A stretch of DNA of 8,164 nt. It comes from an uncultured Lachnospiraceae bacterium. GTDB taxonomy: Bacteria > Bacillota > Clostridia > Lachnospirales > Lachnospiraceae. The stretch's first letter is position 1. Each line of letters starts with the position of its first letter. Below the pieces are notes generated by a model. It was not told where the DNA came from and searched no databases. It saw nothing but the letters and a program-made list of their open reading frames with translations. The position numbers and the translations under genes are program-made. The stretch spans positions 13,525-21,688 of the forward strand of contig CAJUGD010000047.1 in assembly GCA_910586205.1 (NCBI GenBank), written 5' to 3'. Of this stretch, positions 1 to 6,760 are shown piece by piece.

Positions 1-283
1 GGTATCGGCACGCGCCGCTTACGCGGCACCTGCCAAATCGTCAGAACGCATTTCTATTGTGAAACTTCGTTTCACAAGCGTTCTTCCTAGTCAATAGGTA
101 TCGGCACGCGCCGCTTACGCGGCACCTGCCAAATCGTCAGAACGCATTTCTATTGTGAAACTTCGTTTCACAAGCGTTCTTCCTAGTCAATAGGTATCGG
201 CACGCGCCGCTTACGCGGCACCTGCCAAATCGTCAGAACGCATTTCTGTTGTGAAACTTCGTTTCACAAGCGTTCTTCCTAGT
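1..283. repeat. Tandem array of a 96-bp hairpin-bearing repeat (three copies)
   Basis: Copies begin at 1, 97 and 193 with an exact 96-nt period. Copies 1 and 2 are identical. Copy 3 differs by one base (A to G at 248) and ends after its 91st base at 283, where the IID coding sequence takes over. Every reading frame on both strands contains a stop in each unit, so the array is non-coding although 96 is divisible by three. Each unit has two dyads: GCCGC-TTAC-GCGGC (14-27 in copy 1), and a long stem-loop at 43-84. The long one has a 7-bp outer stem AGAACGC/GCGTTCT, a 7-nt one-sided bulge, a 9-bp inner stem TTGTGAAAC/GTTTCACAA and a TTC loop. The array lies just 3' of the PTS operon, so it would be transcribed as a trailer. 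No U-tract follows the hairpins, so they do not look like ordinary intrinsic terminators. Base 1 is exactly a unit start, so further copies may lie outside the window. Function is unknown. Confidence 0.97.
43..84. other. Bulged stem-loop in repeat copy 1 (recurs at 139-180 and 235-276)
   Basis: The left arm is AGAACGC (43-49), then the unpaired ATTTCTA (50-56), then TTGTGAAAC (57-65). The loop is TTC (66-68) and the right arm is GTTTCACAA (69-77) plus GCGTTCT (78-84). That gives 16 perfect base pairs around a 7-nt bulge. The only base that varies among the three copies (unit position 56, G in copy 3) is in the bulge, so all three copies can form the same stem. One difference is too little to prove selection on structure. 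Candidate roles are an mRNA 3'-end stabiliser, a protein-binding site, or the folding core of a dispersed intergenic repeat family. Confidence 0.85.
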
Positions 284-1112
284 AAACAAGTCCGGGGTTG
301 AAGAAGCCTAGCAGAACGCCTACAAACGCAACCACAACCAAAAGCAGCATCACCTTAATGGGCGACATCCGTTTTTTTGCCATTAAAAACCAGCAGGCAA
401 TCACGAAAATGGCTGTGAGAAGGCCAGGAAACACCTCGTTTAATTTATCCTGCAGCACCAGATAGGGTTCCCCTGCTTCATTTAAAAGCTGAAGGGATGT
501 GGTGACGCTGACCCAGGTTGCGGATACAGCTCCAATCACCATTCCGCCAAGGATGGAAACAGACTCCCGGATGGCATCTCCCTGGGCGCCAATCAGAAAT
601 TCCACGGCTTTCGTTCCAAGGCTATATCCTTTAAAATACAGAAACCGCATTCCAAAATAAGCAAATAAGTTCCAAACAATAATGTAAAAAATTGCTCCCA
701 GAGGAGAACCGCCTGTGGACATTCCCATGGCAATGCCTAGAAGAATGGGAATCACAGTTCCCACCACAAGGGAATCCCCGATTCCCGCAATGGGCCCCAT
801 CAGGCCGGCACGAAGGCCATTGATGGTCTCATCGTCCACATCCTCTGTTCCGCCTGCTCTTGCCTCCTCCAAGCCGGCAGTTATACCTACAATCAAAGTG
901 CCAAGCTGAGGCTCTGTGTTGAAAAACGCGGTGTAGGTATTCATGGCCTTTGCTTTGTCATCTTCATTGTCATACAAATCCTCCACCAGAGGAAGCATGG
1001 AACACAGATAGCCGAAGGTCTGCATGTGCTCCTGGGAAAAACAGGTCAAATGTCCGTAGAACCAATTATGAAAGGACTTTGTAAGAGCCTTTTTTGACAG
1101 CTTCTTCTCCAT
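279..1112 (-). CDS. PTS mannose/fructose/sorbose-family transporter subunit IID
   Basis: This is one of the two membrane subunits (with IIC) that form the sugar channel of a mannose-family phosphotransferase system in the cytoplasmic membrane. The 277-residue length is normal for IID. Visible family features are an N-terminal amphipathic, probably cytoplasmic region, an FNTEPQL stretch at about residues 64-70 (the family usually has FNT.P), the signature GPIAGIGDS at 106-114, and a strongly hydrophobic C-terminus ending GFFNPGLVY. I chose the ATG at 1110-1112 because AGGAGG lies 9 nt upstream and the IIC stop is 1 nt away, indicating translational coupling. An open frame runs nine codons further upstream into IIC but without a better ribosome site. 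The TAG stop (279-281) sits inside the last unit of the 96-bp array. Substrate cannot be deduced. Confidence 0.95.
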   Translation of the reverse strand: MEKKLSKKALTKSFHNWFYGHLTCFSQEHMQTFGYLCSMLPLVEDLYDNEDDKAKAMNTYTAFFNTEPQLGTLIVGITAGLEEARAGGTEDVDDETINGLRAGLMGPIAGIGDSLVVGTVIPILLGIAMGMSTGGSPLGAIFYIIVWNLFAYFGMRFLYFKGYSLGTKAVEFLIGAQGDAIRESVSILGGMVIGAVSATWVSVTTSLQLLNEAGEPYLVLQDKLNEVFPGLLTAIFVIACWFLMAKKRMSPIKVMLLLVVVAFVGVLLGFFNPGLVY

Positions 1113-1113
1113 A

Positions 1114-1953
1114 TCAGATATCCTCCTCGTCGTCATCATATCCGCCGGCAGCCGAAACCCTGCTCACGGACAGCATTTTAATCTTATAGTTAATGACTGC
1201 AAACATTCCGGCGATAACAGTTGCCGATACCAGGTTGATTCCCATGGATGCCGCCAGGGTGAAGCCAAACAGATAGGGAATAAAGTCTGTCACCTGCTTT
1301 ACAATCTGCTTTAACAGAATTGCAATACCCACACAGGGAAGAAGCGAACCTACGGTAAACAATGTTTTCATGGCAATCCCATCCATGGGAAGTGTGGTCT
1401 TAATCAATTCTACCACACTGGTTCCCATCTTGCACATGATCAGTGTGGGAATAAAGGAACAAATAAAGTGAGACATCCAGGGCAAAACCATGTCAATCAT
1501 ATATAATTTATGATAATCCCTTTTTTCCACGGCCTGCCAGCCCATATGCTGCCATGCCAGATTGATAGTGGCTGTCCCGTAAAACAATACGGTTCCCAGG
1601 GTGCCTACCATGGCGCCAAAAGAAGTAGCCAGCGCCGCCCCTTCTACTGAGGTAGCTTCCAGTCCATAGCTTTTCAATGCAACCATAGCCAGAGGAATCC
1701 CGATGTAGCTGACCGCCCGTACATCTGCTGACACGGTGCCGCCGGGAGTGACCAGTGCAATGTAGACCACCTGCATGGCACATCCCACCAGGATTCCGGT
1801 AGTCATGTCCCCCAGAATCAAACCGCATATAAATCCGCCAATTAAGGGTCTTCCGAATGTGTAGTTGCCAACCGATGAACCGCCCATACCGGGCATACTT
1901 GCCAGACACGCAAACAGACCAAGAAGCGCTGCCTGTAACCAACTGATTGTCAT
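1114..1953 (-). CDS. PTS mannose/fructose/sorbose-family transporter subunit IIC
   Basis: This polytopic membrane subunit carries sugar across the membrane together with IID. It has 279 residues from the chosen start, close to the family norm. The conserved N-terminal block runs from about residue 34 (GRPLIGG) through GLILGDMTTG (44-53) to the TPGGTVSAD segment near 69-77, matching the usual IIC pattern of RPL..G, LGD.TTG and GG.V..D. The rest alternates hydrophobic segments and ends in an acidic tail, YDDDEEDI. The codons of that tail (GAC-GAG-GAG-GAT) create the AGGAGG ribosome site for IID, so the tail may be partly a by-product of that signal. The start is ATG 1951-1953 with GGAGG 5 nt upstream. 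An alternative start seven codons earlier would place the ribosome site inside the gene. It lies 49 nt after IIB and 1 nt before IID. Confidence 0.95.
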   Translation of the reverse strand: MTISWLQAALLGLFACLASMPGMGGSSVGNYTFGRPLIGGFICGLILGDMTTGILVGCAMQVVYIALVTPGGTVSADVRAVSYIGIPLAMVALKSYGLEATSVEGAALATSFGAMVGTLGTVLFYGTATINLAWQHMGWQAVEKRDYHKLYMIDMVLPWMSHFICSFIPTLIMCKMGTSVVELIKTTLPMDGIAMKTLFTVGSLLPCVGIAILLKQIVKQVTDFIPYLFGFTLAASMGINLVSATVIAGMFAVINYKIKMLSVSRVSAAGGYDDDEEDI

Positions 1954-2002
1954 AATTTCCTCCATTCTGTGCATGTTTTACATTATCTGCTGCTCAAGGT
2001 GC

Positions 2003-2497
2003 TTAGTGAAATCCAAACTGTCCTCTGAACTTTTTCCAGTTGCCGATAGCTTCATCCTTCAAAAGAGCAAACTCAACCTCATAGCCTGCATTCATAATGT
2101 TCTCCAAAGCCTGAGCCTCCTCCTGGGTGATGGACTGATTGTTGCCCAGCTTAGTAGTCCCCGGCCGGTCGTTGCATGGCCCGATGATCACTGTGCTGAT
2201 TCCCGGCTTTAATCCCTGCTCCACCAGAATAGTCTCCATATCCAGGGGATTTTTGGTGATAAGGAAATAGTTGTCCTTGCTCTTTAACACCTTCTCACTC
2301 TTTTCCTTAAATTCTTCCAATGACCACACAAAGGTCTTTTTTCCGCTTGCGCTCTTGTATGCAGATTTCAAGACCGGATTCTTTGCCGCCGCATTGTTGA
2401 CGGCAATCAGCCCGTCACAAGGGTACTCCAGCGCCCATCTGGTACATGTCTGCCCATGAATCATTCTGTCATCCACACGAATAAATGAAATTGCCAT
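2003..2497 (-). CDS. PTS mannose/fructose/sorbose-family subunit IIB
   Basis: This cytoplasmic phosphoryl carrier accepts phosphate from IIA and passes it to the sugar bound by IIC/IID. It is 164 residues, typical for a stand-alone IIB. The active-site block reads FIRVDDRMIHGQ, so the phosphorylated residue is His14 by comparison with the R.DDR.IHGQ motif of the family. Residues right after it (TCTRW) include a cysteine at 18, where many relatives have a small aliphatic residue; this may be only lineage variation. The start is ATG 2495-2497 because AGGAGG lies 8 nt upstream. The frame stays open 17 codons further upstream, but that stretch is lysine-rich, contains the ribosome site, and precedes where family members begin. 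It is separated from IIA by 172 nt, unusually long within a PTS operon, and from IIC by 49 nt. Confidence 0.95.
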   Translation of the reverse strand: MAISFIRVDDRMIHGQTCTRWALEYPCDGLIAVNNAAAKNPVLKSAYKSASGKKTFVWSLEEFKEKSEKVLKSKDNYFLITKNPLDMETILVEQGLKPGISTVIIGPCNDRPGTTKLGNNQSITQEEAQALENIMNAGYEVEFALLKDEAIGNWKKFRGQFGFH

Positions 2498-2669
2498 AAT
2501 TATTTCCTCCTGAAATTTATATTTTTTCTTTTTTGTCCGAATTTTCATGAAACTGCGTTATCGGCAGTCAATGATATCACAACATCGCCCTTCTCCGCCT
2601 TGCTGATAAAAATTTATCCTGCCAGCTTTCGCCAGATATCATACAGACGCCACATTAGTCCCGAATCTT
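2498..2669 (-). other. Long spacer between IIA and IIB genes
   Basis: These 172 nt separate two genes that are normally adjacent or fused. I see no convincing open frame, no terminator with a U-tract and no good promoter. A short AT-rich inverted repeat, GATAAA-AA-TTTATC, lies at 2605-2618. The strong ribosome site for IIB is at about 2506-2511. It may contain an mRNA processing site that sets subunit stoichiometry, but that is speculation. Confidence 0.5.
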
Positions 2670-3098
2670 TCAGATTTCGTCCTCCCCTTCGCTGACTGCC
2701 ACCGTAAACTCCCGAAGCGCTTCCCTCGCCTCCGGAACCAGCATATCAACAAGAGCCTTGCTATCCACACTGTCTTTTGATACAATGGCGCTCACCACCA
2801 GCGGCAGATTCATTCCTCCCACCATGGTAGTCCGGTTCAAAAGCCCTTCCTCTGCCAGTACATTGGCCGTTGTGGTCAGAGGAGAGCCTCCAATCAAATC
2901 TGCAAAAACAAGAAGCTCATCCTCCTCCTTAACCACCGAAACACATCTGCGCACATTTTCTGCCAGCTCATCTGCGCCCATTCCGTTTTTCAGGCTTGTG
3001 GACAGAATATCCTCTCTTCCCTCTCCCACAAGCATATCCAGCACACTGTGTACCCCCTGCGCCATGGTGCCATGGCTTACCAGCAATATGTACTTCAT
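2670..3098 (-). CDS. PTS mannose/fructose/sorbose-family subunit IIA
   Basis: This cytoplasmic first carrier of the sugar-specific PTS branch takes phosphate from HPr and donates it to IIB. It has 142 residues, the normal size of a stand-alone IIA. The N-terminus MKYILLVSHGTMAQG carries the phosphorylated histidine at position 9. FADLIGGSP at 65-73 includes Asp67, the conserved active-site aspartate of the family, and GGMNLPLV at 94-101 matches the usual G.NLP motif. The start is ATG 3096-3098, with AGGAGG about 10 nt upstream. It is the first gene of the PTS operon, preceded by a candidate promoter and operator region, and is followed by IIB after 172 nt. EI and HPr are not in the window and must be encoded elsewhere. 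Separate IIA and IIB resemble the LevDE arrangement, but substrate is not deducible. Confidence 0.95.
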   Translation of the reverse strand: MKYILLVSHGTMAQGVHSVLDMLVGEGREDILSTSLKNGMGADELAENVRRCVSVVKEEDELLVFADLIGGSPLTTTANVLAEEGLLNRTTMVGGMNLPLVVSAIVSKDSVDSKALVDMLVPEAREALREFTVAVSEGEDEI

Positions 3099-3148
3099 TT
3101 TTGTACTCCCTCCTGTATTTTTTTAGCAGCGCTTTGTTTTATGGCTAC

Positions 3149-3176
3149 AGTATATAAAAAAAGCGACACATGTTCA
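3149..3176 (-). promoter_or_regulatory. Candidate sigma-A promoter of the PTS operon
   Basis: On the minus strand a -10 TATACT (3149-3154, 5 of 6 to consensus) is preceded at 16 nt by TGAACA (3171-3176, 4 of 6). Transcription would start near 3142, giving a leader of about 44 nt before the IIA start. The -35 lies within the loop and inner arm of the hairpin at 3162-3192, so hairpin and promoter overlap physically. This is a consensus match only. An imperfect -35 fits a promoter needing an activator. Confidence 0.5.
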
Positions 3177-3192
3177 CCTAACATGTGTCACT
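3156..3192 (-). terminator. Probable intrinsic terminator between sensory operon and PTS operon
   Basis: In minus-strand RNA the arm AGTGACACATGTT (3192-3180) pairs with AACATGTGTCGCT (3174-3162) around the loop AGGTG. That gives a 13-bp stem with one U-G wobble. A run of U follows directly (A run at 3156-3162 on the plus strand). The wobble pair is allowed only in the minus-strand transcript, agreeing with action on that strand. It lies about 80 nt after the last sensory gene. The same dyad may also serve as an operator because the PTS promoter overlaps it. Confidence 0.72.
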
Positions 3193-3249
3193 CTTTCTGT
3201 CTGCTATGTGTCATTTTTTTCTATGACATTTGTCATGTTCACTCTGACA
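3165..3249 (-). promoter_or_regulatory. Cluster of TGACA/TGTCA half-sites upstream of the PTS operon
   Basis: TGACA or TGTCA occurs at 3186-3190, 3209-3213, 3224-3228, 3231-3235 and 3245-3249. Two of these form the palindrome ATGACA-TT-TGTCAT (3223-3236). The octamer ATGTGTCA occurs twice, 23 nt apart (3183 and 3206), and CATGTTCAC twice, 65 nt apart (3169 and 3234). The 6-2-6 palindrome resembles the 7-2-7 inverted heptamer layout used by NarL-type regulators. It is centred about 87 nt upstream of the proposed transcription start, a fitting place for an activator. The obvious candidate binder is the response regulator at 4753-5430. Binding is inferred, not shown. Confidence 0.5.
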
Positions 3250-3274
3250 ATCCGTCTCTGCCTCTTTACAGCCT

Positions 3275-4753
3275 CTACTGCATCTCCTTCAAATAGCGGT
3301 TCACCTTTCGGTTCTGGATAATCGTCTCCATATTAATATTGGAACTGCCCTCTAAAATACTTCTGACTGCCCGGTCTGCCTCCCCCACTGCCCGGTCATA
3401 ATCGTGAAACCGGGCAGTCACAACCGCCTGCTCCACCGCATCGCTTAAAAGAAAAAGGCCGGGGGCATTTCCGGCATCCGGGTTCCCTGTGAGAAATCCC
3501 TGATTCTCCTCAGATTCCACAACCGCGCGCAGCACAGAAACACCTTCCGAATATTTGAAAATCTCCGACTGGATCTTCTCATCACCTGTAAGTAATTTCA
3601 TCAGTTCCCACGCCTCTTGTTTGTGAATTGTAGATTTATTCATAGCAAGAGTAAGAGTATCCAGGCGGGAAATGTTTCTCCCCTCCGGGCCGGCAGGCAT
3701 GGTCAGACAGTCCCACTCAAATCCTGAGTATTTTTTTATACTAAGAGGATAGGATTTATACGCTCGGTACTCTGAAAACAGCATGGGCTGAAAGGCCACA
3801 TTCCCCAAGGCAAACTCTTTGCTGGAAATGCTGTAGCCGCCGTTTAGATCCTCCAGTTTCCCGATAAAGGAAATCCCTGCCTTCGCCCTCTCATCCGTCA
3901 GATAGCACTCGGTTCCCTTCTCGTCAAACAATGTCACCCCATTGGAATCAAAAGCATCCTCCCAGGTATAACCCACGGTCCCAAATTGATCAATGGTGCC
4001 GTTTTCGTCTGTGTCCTTTGTGACCTCCCGGCAAATCCTGTAAAAATCCTCCCATGTCCACTGATTCCCCGGCATGTCAATCCCTTCCTGCTCCAAAATA
4101 CTCTTATTCACAAACATCAGCTTAGGAGCACATTCATAGGGAAGGGCATACTGCACCCCTTCATAATTTCCATACGCATAGGCTGAGGTATAATACCGGT
4201 CCGGCGAAAACTCCCCATCCCCTTCTATAAGTGGGGTCAAATCCATCAGCACCCCTGCTTCCGCAAAATCATTAAAGTGCTCTCCCGGCACAAAGAAAAT
4301 ATCCGGGGCTGTTCCTCTCATCATCTGTTCTGACAGCCATTCCGAATAGTCCTCCCGGATAATACCGCTCACATACTCCACCCGTATACCCGGATGCTGC
4401 TTTTCAAACTCTGCAATGGCATCCTCCAATATCCGGTAGGAATAACCATTCTGCACCTTCCAGTAGCTGTCGCTGAACACACCCACCCGGATCACATTTT
4501 CATAAAAGCCCGGAAGCATTTTGTAGGCATCGCTGGCTATCATCCACAGAAACAGCAGAAGAAAAGCGCAAAGCCCTGCCCGGATGCCGTATTTTTTTCT
4601 CACTTCGTCTCGGGCTGCTTTGTTCCTTTCTGCCTCGTCTTTGTCCCCGGCCTCTCCGTTTTTTCCCGCTTCATCCCTGTCCGCTTCGGTGCTGTCTTTG
4701 TCCCTGCTTATTTTATTCTTATCTTCCCTGTCCCAGTCTGATTCGCGTCCCAT
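3275..4753 (-). CDS. Membrane-anchored family-1 extracellular solute-binding protein (SBP_bac_1-like), probable sensor
   Basis: This 492-residue protein has three parts. Residues 2-54 are a highly charged, low-complexity tail (33 of 53 are D, E, K or R). A transmembrane segment at about 58-74 has no lipobox. An extracellular family-1 solute-binding fold runs from about 87 to 470. Fold markers are TAPDIFFV (148-155), the YALPYE to NKSIL region (202-220), TWEDFYRICREVT (233-245) and DTDENGTIDQFG (247-258), all typical of sugar-binding proteins of ABC systems. With no permease or ATPase nearby, and direct coupling to the regulator gene, it more likely senses an oligosaccharide or other solute for the kinase. 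The ATG (4751-4753) shares one base with the regulator's TGA, and GAGG lies 7 nt upstream, so the long start that includes the charged tail is well supported. The tail should face the cytoplasm. Confidence 0.9.
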   Translation of the reverse strand: MGRESDWDREDKNKISRDKDSTEADRDEAGKNGEAGDKDEAERNKAARDEVRKKYGIRAGLCAFLLLFLWMIASDAYKMLPGFYENVIRVGVFSDSYWKVQNGYSYRILEDAIAEFEKQHPGIRVEYVSGIIREDYSEWLSEQMMRGTAPDIFFVPGEHFNDFAEAGVLMDLTPLIEGDGEFSPDRYYTSAYAYGNYEGVQYALPYECAPKLMFVNKSILEQEGIDMPGNQWTWEDFYRICREVTKDTDENGTIDQFGTVGYTWEDAFDSNGVTLFDEKGTECYLTDERAKAGISFIGKLEDLNGGYSISSKEFALGNVAFQPMLFSEYRAYKSYPLSIKKYSGFEWDCLTMPAGPEGRNISRLDTLTLAMNKSTIHKQEAWELMKLLTGDEKIQSEIFKYSEGVSVLRAVVESEENQGFLTGNPDAGNAPGLFLLSDAVEQAVVTARFHDYDRAVGEADRAVRSILEGSSNINMETIIQNRKVNRYLKEMQ

Positions 4754-5430
4754 CAGTTTTCCTCTCTAAGCGCCTTATGGATTGCGCCGGTCTGTACAGC
4801 CCATATGGCAAGCTGTGTCCTGTCCCGCAGATTCAGCTTGCTCAAAACCGTGCTGATACAGTTTCTCACCGTTCCGTCAGACAGGTTCAGCTTTGCCGCA
4901 ATCTCCTTGTTGGACAGGCCGCTTCCCACCTGCACAATGACCTGCCATTCGCTGTCTTTTAGATCAGCCGACTGTCGTTCATCCACCTGAATTGCAATAT
5001 TGGACTGTGCCATTCTGGAAAACAGCCGGACTACCTTAGAGGCAATGTCCTCATTAATCATGGCTGTTCCGTGATAGACCTTTTGAACCGCTTCTGTCAG
5101 CTCTTTCATGGAAATTCCCTTGAGAAGATAGCCGCTGGCTCCGTATTTCAGAGCATTAAACACATATTCATCATCGTCAAAAGTGGTCAGGATGATGATT
5201 TTGATATCAGGGTAATTCTCTTTTATAATCTGTGTGCAGACTACCCCGTCCATCTCTGGCATCCGGATATCCATCAATATCACATCCGGCTTTTCCTTCC
5301 GCACGGAACGTATAACCTCCACTCCATTGGACACCGCATCGGTCACTTCAAAATTGCTCTCACTGTTTAAGATTATCATAAGGCTCTGCCGGATCAGCTC
5401 CTGGTCATCTGCAATCAATATCTTAATCAT
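4753..5430 (-). CDS. NarL/LuxR-family response regulator
   Basis: This is a cytoplasmic DNA-binding output protein of the two-component system, with 225 residues as usual for the NarL family. The receiver domain spans about 1-120: acidic pair Asp8-Asp9 in IADDQ, phosphoacceptor Asp54 in LMDIRMPEMDG, switch Thr82/Thr83 in ILTTFDDDE, and Lys104 in GYLLKG. A linker follows, then a LuxR-type helix-turn-helix at about 155-220, with the SNKEIAAKLNLSDGTVRN recognition region. I place the start at ATG 5428-5430, which overlaps the kinase end by 8 nt, because GGAGG lies 6 nt upstream and MIKILIADDQ is the standard N-terminus. An open frame begins 13 codons earlier inside the kinase gene but has no support. 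The target is probably the PTS promoter region at 3149-3249. Confidence 0.95.
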   Translation of the reverse strand: MIKILIADDQELIRQSLMIILNSESNFEVTDAVSNGVEVIRSVRKEKPDVILMDIRMPEMDGVVCTQIIKENYPDIKIIILTTFDDDEYVFNALKYGASGYLLKGISMKELTEAVQKVYHGTAMINEDIASKVVRLFSRMAQSNIAIQVDERQSADLKDSEWQVIVQVGSGLSNKEIAAKLNLSDGTVRNCISTVLSKLNLRDRTQLAIWAVQTGAIHKALREEN

Positions 5431-6742
5431 TTTCTTCCTCCGTCCCCCATCTGATTGGAATGCTGGCATCTATGACAAAACCATGGTCTCCGTGATAGGA
5501 TAAAGAACCCTTCAGCATATTCAGCCGCTCCTCCATATGATGCAGGCCAAATCCTTTCTGTACATTGACGCAGCCCGCTCCGTTGTCTTTTACATGAATG
5601 TTTAGCATATTAAAATCCCGGTCAATCCAAACCTGCACCTTATCCGCCCTTCCGTGCCGGATGGCATTGGTAATGGACTCCTGTACAATCCGGTAGATAA
5701 TATCCTCCTCATCCTTATTAAAGCCCTTTAGCGCTGGTTCTATCTGCCAGGTAATCTCCACCCCTGTGGAACGTTTTGCTTCCTCCATCATCTGCACCAG
5801 AGCCGCCTTTAGATTCAGGCTTTCCAGCGCATCCGGACGGAGAGCCTTTACCGAGCGCCGGACATCTTTGATTCCCTGCCTGGCTACCCCTGCAATGGCT
5901 TTCAGCTGTTCCTTCGTAGCTTCCGGCGCCACATCCACCAGCATGACACAGGCGTCAATACCGGTGATAATCCCGGTCAGAGAATGGCCCAGGGTATCAT
6001 GAATCTCCCTGGCAAGGCGGTTCCGCTCCCTGGTCTCCGCCGCTTTCTCCGACTCCCGGGCATATTCCTCCAACTTTTCATTGGCTGACCGCAGCTCCTG
6101 ATTGGCTGTGTTCAATTTTTCATTCAGCCCCAGTATCCGCTCCTTCTCCCTTACCTCTGTCAGTATCAATACAATCGCATAGCTGATAAAGACCATCGTG
6201 TTTAAGGAATTAAGGATATTCCGGATTCCCAGCAGCAGGGACTGTGTCTCCCTGCCATAATAGCCCCAGCAGGTCTCTGTGGAAATGATGGGACAGACAG
6301 CCGACAGCAGATCATAGTCCAGCAGAATGTAAAACACACAAATTGACGCCACCAGAAGCACTCTCCGCTTCAAATCAGAAAAATAACGCATGGTATCTGC
6401 AATTATGAGAAGCGCCATGCCCGTATAACTGAAATTCAGCATATAGCTGATAGCAAATACAATCCCCAGCTCCAGAACCGTTTTCACCAAAAAGCTTCTC
6501 TTACTCTGGCAATGGATTGACAGCAAAAGAAGCAGACACACATATAAGCCAATGGACAGAACCGGCAGCTTCCACGGCTCCATGGGCATCTGTTTCACCT
6601 GTATCAAAAAATCCATGGCAGAATTTCCATCCATATACCCATACAGACTATGCACAGTCACCATGGTCAGATACAGAATCATAACCATATTCAAATTTTT
6701 CATGGTGCTCAGGACAAAATCCGGAAACCCCTTTCTGTTCAT
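5423..6742 (-). CDS. HisKA_3-type (NarX/DesK-like) membrane sensor histidine kinase
   Basis: This 439-residue membrane kinase should autophosphorylate and pass phosphate to the adjacent regulator. The N-terminal half carries about six hydrophobic segments (roughly 16-34, 60-78, 87-104, 105-118, 127-146, 178-196). External loops are only about 25-30 residues, so there is no obvious extracellular sensor domain. A heptad-like coiled coil runs at about 198-238. The HisKA_3 H-box RLAREIHDTLGHS gives phospho-His248. The ATPase domain shows the N-box VQESITNAIRHG (Asn359), DNGAG (386-390) and GFGL (397-400). The open frame begins with TTG at 6748, but ATG 6740-6742 has AGAGGG 8 nt upstream and is preferred. 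It follows the binding-protein gene by 18 nt from this start and overlaps the regulator by 8 nt. Short loops suggest that the flanking membrane-tethered binding proteins detect the ligand. Confidence 0.95.
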   Translation of the reverse strand: MNRKGFPDFVLSTMKNLNMVMILYLTMVTVHSLYGYMDGNSAMDFLIQVKQMPMEPWKLPVLSIGLYVCLLLLLSIHCQSKRSFLVKTVLELGIVFAISYMLNFSYTGMALLIIADTMRYFSDLKRRVLLVASICVFYILLDYDLLSAVCPIISTETCWGYYGRETQSLLLGIRNILNSLNTMVFISYAIVLILTEVREKERILGLNEKLNTANQELRSANEKLEEYARESEKAAETRERNRLAREIHDTLGHSLTGIITGIDACVMLVDVAPEATKEQLKAIAGVARQGIKDVRRSVKALRPDALESLNLKAALVQMMEEAKRSTGVEITWQIEPALKGFNKDEEDIIYRIVQESITNAIRHGRADKVQVWIDRDFNMLNIHVKDNGAGCVNVQKGFGLHHMEERLNMLKGSLSYHGDHGFVIDASIPIRWGTEEEND

Positions 6743-6760
6743 CACCAAATCCCTCTTTTT

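Noticed and set aside
1..283. CRISPR array or integron attC-like sites
   Set aside because: Copies are contiguous 96-bp units without variable spacers, no cas or integrase gene is present, and no attC consensus ends are seen.
2498..2548. 17-residue N-terminal extension of IIB (MKIRTKKKKYKF...)
   Set aside because: The stretch contains the AGGAGG site for the internal ATG and precedes the usual family N-terminus.
3125..3138. CcpA cre site in the PTS leader (around AAGCGCT)
   Set aside because: Only about 6 of 10 defined positions match the cre consensus, so it is too weak to call.
3099..3274. Sigma-54 promoter for the PTS operon
   Set aside because: Mannose-family PTS operons are often sigma-54 dependent, but no TGGCAC-N5-TTGCA-like element is seen and no LevR-type activator is in the window.
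3275..4753. Binding component of an ABC sugar importer
   Set aside because: No permease or ATPase gene adjoins it, it has a non-lipoprotein anchor with a charged tail, and it is translationally coupled to a response regulator.
6743..6748. TTG start for the histidine kinase
   Set aside because: ATG at 6740-6742, two codons later, has a well-spaced AGAGGG ribosome site, while TTG would sit too close to it.
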